A stretch of 64,000 bases of DNA from Ferruginivarius sediminum (GTDB taxonomy: Bacteria; Pseudomonadota; Alphaproteobacteria; Kiloniellales; Rhodovibrionaceae): positions 62,001 to 126,000 of the forward strand of contig NZ_QPMH01000002.1 of the NCBI RefSeq assembly GCF_003344765.1, given 5' to 3'. Below are positions 26,682-35,292 of the stretch, one piece after another (the stretch's first letter is position 1; the number at the start of each line of letters is the position of its first letter). The position numbers were made by a program, and so were the translations under genes. The notes below the pieces were generated by a model. The model had not been told where the DNA came from and made no database searches. It saw only the letters and a program-made list of their open reading frames with translations.

Positions 26682-27371
26682 TCAGGCCCTCCTGACGCCG
26701 CGGTTGGCCCAGGTTTCCAGCCGTTGCTGCACCAGCATGGAGACAATGGTGAGTGCCAGGTACATCAGCGCGGCGATGAAGAAGAAGGTGAAGGGTAGCC
26801 GCGTTGCCTGCGCGGCCACCTGCGCCGCGCGCATCAACTCGTGCAGCTCGATCACCGAGATCAGCGCCGTTGCCTTCAACAGCACCATCCAGACGTTGCC
26901 GAGACCCGGCAACGCATAGCGCCACATCTGCGGCAGCAGCACGCGGCGCACCATCAACGCGCGGCTCATGCCGCAGGCGCGCGCCGCCTCGATCTGGCCC
27001 TTGGGCACGGCGAGGTAGGCGCCGCGAAATACCTCTGTCGAGAAGGCCCCGTAGATGAAGCCGATGGTCAGTACGCCGGCCAGGAACGGGTTCAGATCGA
27101 CCCGAACCTCGAAACCAAACCCGGCAAGCAGGTCCTGCACCAGCGTCGGCACCCCGTAGTACACCAGCAGGATCAGCACCAGTTCCGGCACGCCGCGCAC
27201 CACGGTCGTGTAGACCTCCGCAATGGCGCGCACGCTTCGGGAGTGGCTGAGTTTCGCCCAGGCCCCGAGAAGGCCGAGGAGGACCGCCACCGCCATCGAG
27301 GTGACGCCCACCATCACTGTCAGCCTGAAGCCGTCGAGCAGGAACGGACCGTATCCTTTCAGGTCGATCAC
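26682..27371 (-). CDS. Polar amino acid ABC transporter permease (HisQ/ArtQ type)
   Basis: 229 residues, five to six membrane helices. The permease signature VRGVPELVLILLVYYGVPTL and the EAA loop AVPKGQIEAARACGMSRAL are clear. Forms a heterodimer with the following permease. It is separated from the binding-protein gene by 94 bases containing a GC-rich hairpin, which may lower its expression relative to that gene. Confidence 0.92.
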   Translation of the reverse strand: MIDLKGYGPFLLDGFRLTVMVGVTSMAVAVLLGLLGAWAKLSHSRSVRAIAEVYTTVVRGVPELVLILLVYYGVPTLVQDLLAGFGFEVRVDLNPFLAGVLTIGFIYGAFSTEVFRGAYLAVPKGQIEAARACGMSRALMVRRVLLPQMWRYALPGLGNVWMVLLKATALISVIELHELMRAAQVAAQATRLPFTFFFIAALMYLALTIVSMLVQQRLETWANRGVRRA

Positions 27372-27410
27372 TGCCTGGGTTCCCCGCTCTGGTTCCCGGT
27401 GCGGGCGGCC

Positions 27411-27433
27411 GCCGCCACCCGTCGGGCGGCGGC
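27411..27433 (-). terminator. Intercistronic GC-rich hairpin after the binding-protein gene
   Basis: GCCGCCACCC (27411-27420) and GGGCGGCGGC (27424-27433) form a 10-base stem with one G-U in the minus-strand RNA and a three-base loop. No T run follows, so it is more likely a 3'-end stabiliser or partial terminator that keeps binding protein above permease levels than a full stop. Confidence 0.45.
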
Positions 27434-27465
27434 GGCGTGTGCCGGCACGTCAAGCATCCGATGGC

Positions 27466-28260
27466 TTATTCGCCGTAGATGTTCATGCCGAAGTGCTCGT
27501 TGCTGATCCGCTCGTACGTGCCATCGGCGAGGATGTTATCGATGGCTTCGTTGAAGCACTGCCGCAGCGTGTCTTCGCCGGGGCGCACCGCGATGCCGAT
27601 GCCCTCGCCGAACCATTCCGGATCGCTGAAGCTCGGGCCCTTGAACTCGTAGCTCTCGCCGTCGTCGGAGGCGAGGAAGCCCTCCTGCAGCTTGATGGCA
27701 TCGGCGAACACCAGGTCGAGCCGGCCGCTGATCAGGTCGAGCGAGGCTTCTTCCTGGGTGTCGTAGGTCTTGATGTCGATGACGTCGCCGAAGTTGTCGC
27801 GCAGGAAATTCTCGGACACCGTCGCGCGCTGCGTGCCGACGATCATGCCGTCGAGGCCGTCCTCGGAGATCTCGACGTCCATGCCCTTCGGGCCGGCGAA
27901 GCGCGCGGGGCTCTGGTAGTACTTCTTGGTGAAGTCGACCTTCTCCTCGCGCTCGGCCGTGATCGACATGGACGCGATGATCGCGTCGTACTTGTTGGCG
28001 AGCAGGCCGGGGATGATGCCGGCCCAGTCCTGCGTCTGGAACGTGCACTCCGCGCCAATCTCGTCGCAAAGCGCGTTAGCGATGTCGACGTCGAAGCCCT
28101 TCAGGTTGCCGCCTTCGTCGATGTAGTTGAACGGCGGGTAGGCGCCCTCGGTGCCCACCACGATACTGTCCGGGCAGCCTTCGATCGCCGCCATCGATGC
28201 CGTGGCGGTGAAGCTCAGCGTGGCCGCCGCGAGCATTGCCGTCATGAACTGTTTCTTCAT
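27466..28260 (-). CDS. Periplasmic basic-amino-acid binding protein (ArtJ/HisJ/LAO type)
   Basis: 264 residues. Signal peptide to about residue 24 (TASMA), then the family 3 solute-binding fold: GTEGAYPPFNYIDEGGNLKGFDVDIANALC, DYDAIIASMSIT-like segment DAIIASMSITAEREEKVDF, and LDLISGRLDLVFAD. Cysteines near residues 29 and 65 are typical of the lysine/arginine/ornithine-binding group, though the ligand cannot be read directly. Third-party context with arginase suggests arginine or ornithine. Confidence 0.92.
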   Translation of the reverse strand: MKKQFMTAMLAAATLSFTATASMAAIEGCPDSIVVGTEGAYPPFNYIDEGGNLKGFDVDIANALCDEIGAECTFQTQDWAGIIPGLLANKYDAIIASMSITAEREEKVDFTKKYYQSPARFAGPKGMDVEISEDGLDGMIVGTQRATVSENFLRDNFGDVIDIKTYDTQEEASLDLISGRLDLVFADAIKLQEGFLASDDGESYEFKGPSFSDPEWFGEGIGIAVRPGEDTLRQCFNEAIDNILADGTYERISNEHFGMNIYGE

Positions 28261-28333
28261 GTCCGTCGTCTCCCTGTCTCGTTTCCCCGTCTCGCCAGCC
28301 GCCGATAATTGCGTTTCCGCCTTTCCGGCCGGC

Positions 28334-29101
28334 TCAATAGTTGGTTTGCAGGAACTGCCGACACCGCTCCGAGCTCGGATTGTCGAACACCTGCGTGGGC
28401 GGGCCCTGCTCCTCGACCCGCCCCTGATGCAGGAAGATCACCTCGCTGGCGACCTCCCGTGCGAAACCCATTTCGTGCGTGACGATCAGCATCGTCCGCC
28501 CTTCCTCGGCCAATTGTCGCATGACGCGCAGCACTTCGCCCACCAGTTCCGGATCGAGAGCGGAGGTCGGCTCGTCGAACAAGAGAACCTCGGGCTGCAT
28601 GGCCAGCGCACGGGCGATGGCGGCGCGTTGCTGCTGTCCGCCGGAAAGGTGGATGGGAAAGGCATCCGCCTTGTCGGCAATGCCCACCTTGTCCAGCAGT
28701 TCCTTCGCCAGCTCCACCGCCTCTTTCCGCGGCACCTTCTGGACGTGCACGGGCGCCTCGATGACGTTCTCGAGGATCGTCATGTGGGTCCACAGGTTGA
28801 AGTTCTGGAAGACCATGCCGAGACGCGTGCGGATGCGGTCCACCTGGCGCAGGTTCGCCGGCACGCTTTCTCCGCGCCGGTTGCGGGTCAGCTTGATTTC
28901 CTCGTCGCCGACGGTAATCGTGCCGGAATCGGGGATTTCCAGCAGGTTGATGCACCGCAGGAACGTACTCTTTCCCGAGCCCGAGGAGCCGATGAGCGCG
29001 ATCACGTCGCCCGTTTGGGCCTTGAGCGAAATGCCCTTGAGAACTTCCAGCGTTCCGAAGCTCTTATGGATGTCCTTGATGTTGAGTGCGTCCTGCCCCA
29101 C
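28334..29101 (-). CDS. Polar amino acid ABC transporter ATP-binding protein (HisP/ArtP type)
   Basis: 255 residues. Walker A GSSGSGKST, signature LSGGQQQR, Walker B EVLLFDEPTSALDPE and the switch His in VTHEMGFA are all intact. VFQNFNLWTHMT is typical of the HisP/GlnQ group. The start is a GTG at 29101, with GGGGAGG about 12 bases upstream. First gene of the P-J-Q-M operon; a 98-base gap separates it from ccmG, which reads in the same direction. Confidence 0.92.
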   Translation of the reverse strand: MGQDALNIKDIHKSFGTLEVLKGISLKAQTGDVIALIGSSGSGKSTFLRCINLLEIPDSGTITVGDEEIKLTRNRRGESVPANLRQVDRIRTRLGMVFQNFNLWTHMTILENVIEAPVHVQKVPRKEAVELAKELLDKVGIADKADAFPIHLSGGQQQRAAIARALAMQPEVLLFDEPTSALDPELVGEVLRVMRQLAEEGRTMLIVTHEMGFAREVASEVIFLHQGRVEEQGPPTQVFDNPSSERCRQFLQTNY

Positions 29102-29199
29102 CGCGCAGCGGCGCCTCCCCGGCGCTTGTTTTTCGTTCGTGCACGAACCTTTTGGCGGAGGCTAGACGGCTTTTTGTCTCCATGCAAAACAAAACCACG

Positions 29200-29823
29200 T
29201 CAAATCCGACCGCGCAGCTCCTCCAGCAAGGGTAGAATATCCTCGCGCAGGGACTTCGGCTGGATCGGTCCGACGTGCTTGTAGCGGATGCGCCCGTCCG
29301 GCCCGACGACATAGGTCTCCGGCACCCCATAGACGCCAAGCTCGATGCCGACCTCGGCGCGCTCCTGCGACAGCCGGCCGATGCGCGAATACGGGTTGCC
29401 GAAGTTTGCCAGCCACTGGCGCGCGTCGGCCGGGCGGTCCTTGTAGTTGACGCCGTAGATCGCCACGCCCTCTTCCTTGGCAAGGCGCATCAGGATGGGG
29501 TGTTCCACCCGGCACGGCACGCACCACGACGCGAAGACGTTCAACAGGACCGGCTCTCCCGCGCCCGTCAGGTCCGCCGTTGCGACCCCCGGCAGGTCGA
29601 GCCCCGGGATGGCCGGAAGCTGGAATTGCGGCACCGGCTTGTCGATCAGGGCGGTCGGCACCTTGCGTGGATCGCGCTCGGGCTGCAGGCCCCAGAGGAA
29701 GTAGGCCGCGATCACCAGGAAGATCAGGGCCGGCAACAGGAAGATGAGGCGCTTGCCCAGGCCGCCGCCGCTGCGCTCTCCCTCGGCGGTTTCCCGCTGC
29801 ATCTTGTCGCCATCGCTGCTCAT
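29200..29823 (-). CDS. ccmG: Thiol:disulfide interchange protein CcmG/DsbE
   Basis: 207 residues. One N-terminal membrane anchor (about 25-45) and a periplasmic thioredoxin fold with Cys101-Cys104 in WCVPC. It keeps apocytochrome c haem-binding cysteines reduced during cytochrome c maturation. The cis-Pro motif GVPET is present. The ATG overlaps the ccmE stop (ATGA). Last gene of the ccm run here; ccmF and ccmH are not adjacent in this window. Confidence 0.94.
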   Translation of the reverse strand: MSSDGDKMQRETAEGERSGGGLGKRLIFLLPALIFLVIAAYFLWGLQPERDPRKVPTALIDKPVPQFQLPAIPGLDLPGVATADLTGAGEPVLLNVFASWCVPCRVEHPILMRLAKEEGVAIYGVNYKDRPADARQWLANFGNPYSRIGRLSQERAEVGIELGVYGVPETYVVGPDGRIRYKHVGPIQPKSLREDILPLLEELRGRI

Positions 29824-30287
29824 TGCACGGCGCCGTCCGCCGTTGCCTGGCCCTTCTGCCACTCGCCGCTGCGCTTCAGGGCGTCGGCGACCTCGGGCGG
29901 CATGTAGTTCTCGTCGTGCTTGGCCAGCACCTCGTTCGCGACGAACACACCCTGGCCGTTCAGCTTGCCCTCGGCCACGATGCCCTGACCCTCGCGGAAC
30001 AGATCGGGCAGCAGGCCGCGATAGCGCACCGGGACCGTGCCGCCGCCGTCGGTCACCACGAACTGCACCGTGGCGCCGTCGCCGATCTTCTCCACCGACC
30101 CCTCGGCGACCAGTCCGCCGACGCGGAAGTTGCGGCCTTTCGGCACGTCCTTGTTCTGCAGGTCGCTGGGCGAGTAGAAGAAGGTGACATTCTCCTGGAA
30201 CGCCGTCAGGACCATCGCCGTCGCCCCGGCCAGCGCCAGCATGCCGAGACCGATCAGCGTCATCCGCCGCTTCTTGCGCGAGGTCAT
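29820..30287 (-). CDS. ccmE: Cytochrome c maturation haem chaperone CcmE
   Basis: 155 residues. N-terminal membrane anchor (about 9-30) and periplasmic beta-barrel. The covalent haem-binding residue is His124 in LAKHDENY, with Tyr128 as expected. It receives haem from the CcmABCD release complex and passes it to CcmF. Three bases follow ccmD. Confidence 0.95.
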   Translation of the reverse strand: MTSRKKRRMTLIGLGMLALAGATAMVLTAFQENVTFFYSPSDLQNKDVPKGRNFRVGGLVAEGSVEKIGDGATVQFVVTDGGGTVPVRYRGLLPDLFREGQGIVAEGKLNGQGVFVANEVLAKHDENYMPPEVADALKRSGEWQKGQATADGAVQ

Positions 30288-30290
30288 CGC

Positions 30291-30491
30291 CTAATCCTCC
30301 CCGCCGCGGCCGCGGCGCTTGCGGTGGGCGGCATGGACCTGTTCATAGCCCTTCAGCTCCCGCTTCGTGACCCGCAGGCGGGCCAGCGTGAGGCCCAACA
30401 TCCCGCCCATGATCAGGACCGCAAGCACGTACGACGGCCAGACATAGACGCCGTAGCCGCCCATCGTCAGGAATTCCGAGACAGCCTGCAT
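30291..30491 (-). CDS. ccmD: Haem exporter protein CcmD
   Basis: 66 residues, one membrane helix (about 17-38) and a basic cytoplasmic tail (KRELKGYEQVHAAHRKRRGRG). Short sequence, but the motif GGYGVYVWPSY at the start of the helix and its place between ccmC and ccmE make the call clear. It helps release holo-CcmE from CcmC. Confidence 0.9.
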   Translation of the reverse strand: MQAVSEFLTMGGYGVYVWPSYVLAVLIMGGMLGLTLARLRVTKRELKGYEQVHAAHRKRRGRGGED

Positions 30492-30497
30492 CGCGGT

Positions 30498-31262
30498 CTA
30501 TCTTCCTTCGACGCTCAACATCCGCAGATTGCGCAGCCGCGCCGCCAGCAGCTCGCTCTTCATGCGCAGCAGCAGCACGGTGAAGAAGAACAGGGTGAAG
30601 CCGACACCCATCAAGAGCAGCGGCCAAAGCATGCTCGGGTGGATCGTCGGCACCCCGATCCGGGTCACGCTGGCGGGCTGATGCAGGGTGTTCCACCAGT
30701 CCACCGAGAATTTGATGATAGGCACGTTGACGAAGCCGACCAGTGCCAGGATCGCCGCCGCCTTGCGCCCGCGCCCGGGATCCTCGAACGCATTCGAGAT
30801 CGCCATGTGACCCAGGTAGAGGAAGAACAGCACCAGGACCGACGTCAACCGCGCGTCCCAGACCCACCAGGTGCCCCACATCGGCTTGCCCCACAGCGAG
30901 CCGGTCGCCAGCGCCAGGAAGGTGAACGCCGCACCCAGCGGTGAGGCGGAGCGCGCCGCCAGGTCCGCGACCGGATGACGCCAGATCAGCGCGGCCGCGC
31001 TCGCCACGGCGATGCAGGTGTAGGCGAACAGCGCCATCCACGCGGCAGGCACGTGGACGTACATGATCCGCACGCTCTCGCCCTGCTGGTAGTCCGCCGG
31101 CGCGACGAACAGGGCCGCCGCCAGCCCCACGGCCAGGGCGATGGCGGTGAGCCCCGCGCACCACGGCAGCACGGCATCGGCCAGCCGCAGGAAGCGGCCC
31201 GGATTGGCGAATCGGTGCAGGCTGCGGCTGCCCGGTGGGTTGCTGGCGGCCTGGCTGGTCAC
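30498..31262 (-). CDS. ccmC: Haem exporter/handling protein CcmC
   Basis: 254 residues, six membrane helices. The haem-handling WWD motif is WGTWWVWDARLTS (129-141), flanked by conserved histidines in MYVHVPAAW (His70) and in the later LHQPASVTR loop. It attaches haem to CcmE with CcmABD. Follows ccmB by 58 bases. Confidence 0.95.
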   Translation of the reverse strand: MTSQAASNPPGSRSLHRFANPGRFLRLADAVLPWCAGLTAIALAVGLAAALFVAPADYQQGESVRIMYVHVPAAWMALFAYTCIAVASAAALIWRHPVADLAARSASPLGAAFTFLALATGSLWGKPMWGTWWVWDARLTSVLVLFFLYLGHMAISNAFEDPGRGRKAAAILALVGFVNVPIIKFSVDWWNTLHQPASVTRIGVPTIHPSMLWPLLLMGVGFTLFFFTVLLLRMKSELLAARLRNLRMLSVEGR

Positions 31263-31320
31263 GGCTGCGGGTCCTTCTCGAAGGCGCGTGATGTGGTCTC
31301 GTCGCGTCGCATAAGATTCC

Positions 31321-32061
31321 TCACTGCACGGCCTGACGCAACGCCGCGGCGGCGGCCCACGGCGCCAGCGGCAGGGCAGCCAGCAGCAGGGCGCCCAGGA
31401 ACAGCAGATGGGGCCGCGCCGGCAGCCCTGCCAGCGTCGCGTCGATCACCGAGACGCCGAAAATCAGCACGGGGATGTAAAGCGGCAGCACCAGCAGCGG
31501 GATCAATACGCCCCCACGCCGGGCGCCAAGCGTCAATGCCGCTCCCACCGCGCCAAGCAGGCTCAGCGTCGGCGTTCCCAGGATCATGGCCGCCAGAAGC
31601 ATCTTATAGCCATCCGCCGGCAAACCGTACATTCCGGCGATCACCGGTGCGGCGATTAGTAGCGGCAACCCGGTGGTCAGCCAGTGCGCCGTCACCTTCG
31701 CCAACACGATCACCGACAGCGGAACCGGCGACAGCGTCAGAAGCTCCAGCGAGCCATCCTCGTAATCCGTCAGGAACATCCGCTCCAGCGACAGCAGCAC
31801 CGCCAGAAGCGCCGTCACCCAGACGACGCCCGGCGCGATCCGGGCCAGCAGGTTGGGCTCCGGCCCGACGCCGAAGGGAAACAGCATTGCCGTCAGGACG
31901 AAGAACAGCACCGCCAGGGCCGCGTCGCCGCGCTGGCGCATCGCAAGCCGCAGGTCGCGCAGCACGATCCGCCGGAAACCTGCCAGCACGCCGGGCATCG
32001 CCGGCGCTTGCGACCCACCCAGGGTCTTCGCCTCGGGCATTCGTTCGTGCACGGTGCTCAC
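31321..32061 (-). CDS. ccmB: Haem exporter protein CcmB
   Basis: 246 residues, six membrane helices, permease partner of CcmA. The family core starts at about residue 26 (FRRIVLRDLRLAMRQRGDA) and includes LLAVLLSLERMFLTDYEDGSLE. The GTG at 32061 is used because its GTGA overlaps the ccmA stop; ATGs at 32040 and 31998 would give shorter proteins nearer to the usual 220 residues, so the start is uncertain while the identity is not. Confidence 0.92.
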   Translation of the reverse strand: MSTVHERMPEAKTLGGSQAPAMPGVLAGFRRIVLRDLRLAMRQRGDAALAVLFFVLTAMLFPFGVGPEPNLLARIAPGVVWVTALLAVLLSLERMFLTDYEDGSLELLTLSPVPLSVIVLAKVTAHWLTTGLPLLIAAPVIAGMYGLPADGYKMLLAAMILGTPTLSLLGAVGAALTLGARRGGVLIPLLVLPLYIPVLIFGVSVIDATLAGLPARPHLLFLGALLLAALPLAPWAAAAALRQAVQ

Positions 32062-32723
32062 CAGACATCCTCCGGGTCCGGTCTGGCTGGCGGGTAATCG
32101 TCGACCGCGAGGCATGCCGCGTCCGGCAGGTCGAGCGCCTGATGCGTCGCGACCACCACCAGCCCGCCATTGGCGCGGTGTTCGGCGATCACCTCGGCCA
32201 GCGTGCGAACCGAGGCGGCGTCGAGGCCGACGCTGGGCTCGTCCAGAAGCCACAGCGGCGCTTGCGCGGCCAGCACGCGGGCCAGCGACAGCCGCCGACG
32301 CTGCCCGGCCGACAACAGGTGTCCCGGCGTTTCGGCCAGGTGATCCAGACCGACCCTTGCCAGGGCGGCGGCCACGCCATCGTCGTTCGCCCCGCGCAGG
32401 CTGGCCCAGAAGCCCAGGTTCTCGGCGACCGTGAGCACCGGCTTCAAGGCGTCGTGATGTCCAAGGTAATGCACCCTTTGCCGGTGCAGTTCCGGGGCGT
32501 CGTCCACAGGCGTTCCGTTCCAGGCCAGCGTTCCCGCCGCCGCCGGCAGCAGTCCCGCCATCACGCGCAGCAGCGACGATTTGCCGCTGCCGTTCGGTCC
32601 CGTCAGCACCAGGGCGCCGCCGGGCTCCAGACGGAAATCCAGCGCCGCGAAGACCGGCCGCTCGCCCCGGATGCAGCCAAGTCCGCGTCCCTCGAATGCG
32701 CCGTTGCTGGCCAAGGGTGCCAA
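32058..32723 (-). CDS. ccmA: Haem exporter ATP-binding protein CcmA
   Basis: 221 residues from a TTG start. Walker A GPNGSGKS (42-49), signature LSAGQRRRLSLAR, Walker B LWLLDEPSVGLD. The family N-terminus FEGRGLGCIRGERPVF is at about 10-25, so starts much further upstream (an in-frame ATG at 32822) would add a non-homologous arginine-rich leader. The TTG at 32723 is therefore inferred. CcmA powers the CcmABCD complex that frees holo-CcmE. Confidence 0.88.
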   Translation of the reverse strand: MAPLASNGAFEGRGLGCIRGERPVFAALDFRLEPGGALVLTGPNGSGKSSLLRVMAGLLPAAAGTLAWNGTPVDDAPELHRQRVHYLGHHDALKPVLTVAENLGFWASLRGANDDGVAAALARVGLDHLAETPGHLLSAGQRRRLSLARVLAAQAPLWLLDEPSVGLDAASVRTLAEVIAEHRANGGLVVVATHQALDLPDAACLAVDDYPPARPDPEDVW

Positions 32724-32983
32724 GATGTCCCGTTCCCGCTTTTCGCGTGCCGTAAGCGCTGTAGCACAGCCTCCCCCCTGACCCAAGGCCGGTCGTCGGC
32801 GGCGGAGTCTAACCTGTCTCATCGAGCCGTTTTCCCGTCGTTGGTGCCAGGAAACCGCTCCGTCCTCCAGCCCCGAGCGCAAGCTCCCACATTCGCGTCA
32901 TCTTCCTCCAGCGGCGGACGGGAGAAAGCATGCCGCATTCAGCGGCGTCAACGCGGTGGTGGCGGATTTCGTGCGGGATTGTC

Positions 32984-33078
32984 CCCGCGGCCTGCGGGGG
33001 GAGCAGGCCGCGGGTACTTTTCCGTTTGCGTTGCGCAAAGGAAAGGCGGTGGCGCCGGGGTCGGGAGCCGGCGCCACC
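32984..33078 (+). ncRNA. Cluster of three hairpins in a 572-bp gene-free stretch; possible small RNA or terminator
   Basis: The gap 32724-33295 between ccmA and the MFS gene has no convincing gene. Within it, CCCGCGGCCTGC (32984-32995) and GCAGGCCGCGGG (33003-33014) are a perfect 12-base stem with a seven-base loop, followed on the plus strand by TACTTTTCCGTTT, which resembles an intrinsic terminator. A weaker bulged stem follows (33017-33046), then GGTGGCGCCGG / CCGGCGCCACC (33048-33058 / 33068-33078), a perfect 11-base stem. No coding gene ends here on the plus strand. Could be the end of a small RNA; alternatives are a repeat remnant or a leader structure. Confidence 0.35.
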
Positions 33079-33295
33079 CACCAGCCTAAATGGGGGCATA
33101 TCGAGGCCGGCTGGTTGGCCTCGGACAGAGAGGGGGATCTCCGTACTTTCCATATTTTGCGGCGGAATGTGGTGTGTTGGCGTTGGAAATCGGGCGGAAA
33201 TGTGATTTCGTCATCGTGTCGAACGGCTCTTTCAATGGCCCGGCCAGCGCCGTATCCTCTTGCCATCGCCTGCACCGGCACGGGTAAGCCGCCGC

Positions 33296-34591
33296 ATGGA
33301 CCCACGCCCACCGTTTCCCGGCCGTCTCGCGGTGGCCGCGTGGTGCCTTTTCGACTGGGCGAGCAATGCCTGGCCCACCGTGATCACGAGCTTCGTCTTC
33401 GCCGCTTATATCACGCGCGAGGTGGCGCCCACGCCAGAGATCGGCACCGCATGGTGGGGCGCCGGCACGGCCGCCGCCGGCATTACGATCGCGCTCTTCA
33501 GCCCGCTTTTCGGCGCCATTGCCGACAGGTCCGGGCGGAAGAAGCCGTGGGTCGGAGTCTTCACGCTGCTCACTGTCGCGATCAGCCTGGCGCTGTGGAG
33601 CGTGGAGCCGCGCACCGACCATCTGTTGCGCGCGACCGTGCTGACCGCCCTGGGCAGTGCCGCTTTCGAGTTCAGCCAGGTTTTCTATAACGCCATGCTC
33701 TCGGACGTGGCGCCGCCGCGCATGCTGGGGCGCGTTTCGGGGTGGGCCTGGGCGCTGGGCTATGCCGGCGGGCTGATGTGCCTGACGACCAGTCTGGCGC
33801 TCTTTGTGCTGCCGGACCCGCCGCTGCTGTCCCTCGACGCAGCCGCGGCCGAGCCCGTGCGCGCGACCAGCATCGTTGTGGCGCTGTGGTTCGCGCTGTT
33901 CGCCTTGCCGTTCTTCCTGCTGACTCCGGATAATCCGCCAACCGGGCTGTCGTTGCGGGCGGCGGCGAGGGCAGGCGCGCGGCAGCTTGTGCAATCCCTT
34001 CGCGACCTGCTGCCGCGTTACCGCACGATCGCCCGCTACCTGCTGGCCCGGATGATCTACACCGACGGGCTGAACACGCTCTTCGCCTTCGGCGGCATCT
34101 ATGCAGCCGGGACCTTCGGCATGGGCTTCCGGGAGATCCTGCTGTTCGGGATCGCGCTCAACATCGCCGCCGGGCTGGGGGCGCTCCTGTTCGCGTGGGT
34201 CGACGACTGGCTGGGGCCAAAACCGACCATTGTGATCTCACTGGTTTCCCTGATCGTATTCGGCGTCGTGGCGCTGCTGGTGGAAACCAAGACCGGCCTT
34301 TACATCGCCGGCTGCGCGCTTGGCATCTTCATCGGCCCCGCCCAGGCGGCCAGCCGGTCCCTGATGGCGCGTTTGGCGCCGGAAGAGGTCAAGACCGAGA
34401 TGTTTGGCCTTTATGCACTGAGCGGCAAGATGACCGCCTTCATCGGCCCGGCCATCGTGGGTTGGGTCAGCCTCGCCGCCGGCAGCCAGCGCGCCGGGAT
34501 GGCGACGATCCTGGTGTTCTTCCTGGTGGGGCTGCTTCTGCTTCTGCCTGTTCCGGCGCCGAAAGGAGGCGGGGACGAGGCCGCAAGATAA
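33296..34591 (+). CDS. MFS transporter, UMF1 (Atg22-like) family
   Basis: 431 residues, about 12 membrane helices. The N-terminal block WCLFDWASNAWPTVITSFVFAAY is the UMF1 family hallmark (DWA-N/S), and FSPLFGAIADRSGRKKPWV is the MFS loop 2-3 motif. Substrate unknown; relatives have been linked to amino acid efflux in fungi, which may not apply here. ATG at 33296; an earlier start is possible but would add a proline-rich stub. Confidence 0.87.
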   Translation: MDPRPPFPGRLAVAAWCLFDWASNAWPTVITSFVFAAYITREVAPTPEIGTAWWGAGTAAAGITIALFSPLFGAIADRSGRKKPWVGVFTLLTVAISLALWSVEPRTDHLLRATVLTALGSAAFEFSQVFYNAMLSDVAPPRMLGRVSGWAWALGYAGGLMCLTTSLALFVLPDPPLLSLDAAAAEPVRATSIVVALWFALFALPFFLLTPDNPPTGLSLRAAARAGARQLVQSLRDLLPRYRTIARYLLARMIYTDGLNTLFAFGGIYAAGTFGMGFREILLFGIALNIAAGLGALLFAWVDDWLGPKPTIVISLVSLIVFGVVALLVETKTGLYIAGCALGIFIGPAQAASRSLMARLAPEEVKTEMFGLYALSGKMTAFIGPAIVGWVSLAAGSQRAGMATILVFFLVGLLLLLPVPAPKGGGDEAAR

Positions 34592-34593
34592 AC

Positions 34594-34621
34594 GGTGCGG
34601 CCCCATCCTGGGGGCCACACC
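34594..34621 (+). terminator. Hairpin just after the MFS gene
   Basis: GGTGCGGCCCC (34594-34604) and GGGGCCACACC (34611-34621) pair over 11 positions with one mismatch and a six-base loop, three bases after the MFS stop. No T run follows, so it is a weak terminator call. Confidence 0.4.
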
Positions 34622-34702
34622 GCTCCAGACTTGACCCGAGTCCGCTCTTCGGCCTCACGCGGCACGACGGGGTGATCCCCCGCTATGCATGAGAAGCCGT
34701 GG

Positions 34703-34969
34703 CTACTTGCCGAACTCGCAGGCCTTGCCGCCCGTACCCTCGGGCATCTCCTGTGCGCGCTGAATGGCCTTATCCATGTTTTCCCAGAGGATCCTCGTCT
34801 TTTCCTCGTCGCTTTGCGCTTCGGCAAGCTGCTCCTGGAGAGCCTTCATTTCCTGCTCGGTCATGACCTGCTCGCAGTATTCAGCCTTGTAGCCGCCGTT
34901 CTGAGCCAAGGCCGTCGCGGAGGCCATACCGAGCATCACCGCGACTGCAATTCCCACCGATTTACTCAT
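34703..34969 (-). CDS. Small secreted hypothetical protein
   Basis: 88 residues. Signal peptide MSKSVGIAVAVMLGMASATALA with likely cleavage before QNGG, leaving about 66 residues that are mostly one charged helix (MTEQEMKALQEQLAEAQSDE…). Cys32 and Cys84 flank the helix and could form a disulfide in the periplasm. No known family recognised. An FNR/FixK-like box lies about 95 bases upstream of its start, and an AT-rich tract beyond it. Confidence 0.7.
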   Translation of the reverse strand: MSKSVGIAVAVMLGMASATALAQNGGYKAEYCEQVMTEQEMKALQEQLAEAQSDEEKTRILWENMDKAIQRAQEMPEGTGGKACEFGK

Positions 34970-35292
34970 GAGACCAGTTCTCCCTTGTCATTCGGCCCGC
35001 CATGCCGACGAAGCCGTTTTCGAACCGAGATCTCAAAAACAACAGCACAGAAACTGTGGTGCCTTGATCGACGTCAATTTGGGTAAGTCAAACGTTCGCA
35101 TAAATATAATAATGTTAAAATATTGATTATTATTATAACACTATTGGTTATGCTATTTGTAGAGAATGGAGGGCAGTATTACACGATAGGAAGTGGTATC
35201 GGCGAGGTCTGAAGGCGGATTGACCAAAACGGGAAAGATCGGCGAGCTTTGCAAGCGGCAAAGCCGGAATCGCGGCACCCTTGGAGGCTGCG
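34970..35292. other. 323-bp gap with an AT-rich island (35090-35165)
   Basis: No gene seen. The tract 35090-35165 is almost pure A/T (repeats of TAATAAT, ATTATTATT) in an otherwise GC-rich genome. It lies upstream of the small secreted protein gene and downstream of the DUF1848 gene, both on the minus strand. It could be an UP-element-like promoter region, a nucleoid-protein target, or a scar of insertion. Confidence 0.5.
35064..35077. promoter_or_regulatory. FNR/FixK-like box upstream of the small secreted protein gene
   Basis: TTGATCGACGTCAA matches the CRP/FNR-type pattern TTGA-N6-TCAA exactly and the FNR consensus TTGAT-N4-ATCAA with one change. It is 95 bases upstream of the ATG at 34969, a reasonable place for activation. 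A 14-base match of this kind can also occur by chance. Confidence 0.4.

Noticed and set aside
32984..33078. Calling the hairpin cluster 6S RNA or another named RNA
   Set aside because: I could not match conserved blocks of any named RNA, so it is left as a possible unknown small RNA.
30975..33089. A 704-codon plus-strand frame across ccmC, ccmB and ccmA
   Set aside because: Antisense to confirmed ccm genes; proline/arginine-rich shadow composition.
32930..33205. A short plus-strand frame over the hairpin cluster before the MFS gene
   Set aside because: No ribosome binding site, tryptophan/arginine-rich composition, and it runs through strong inverted repeats.
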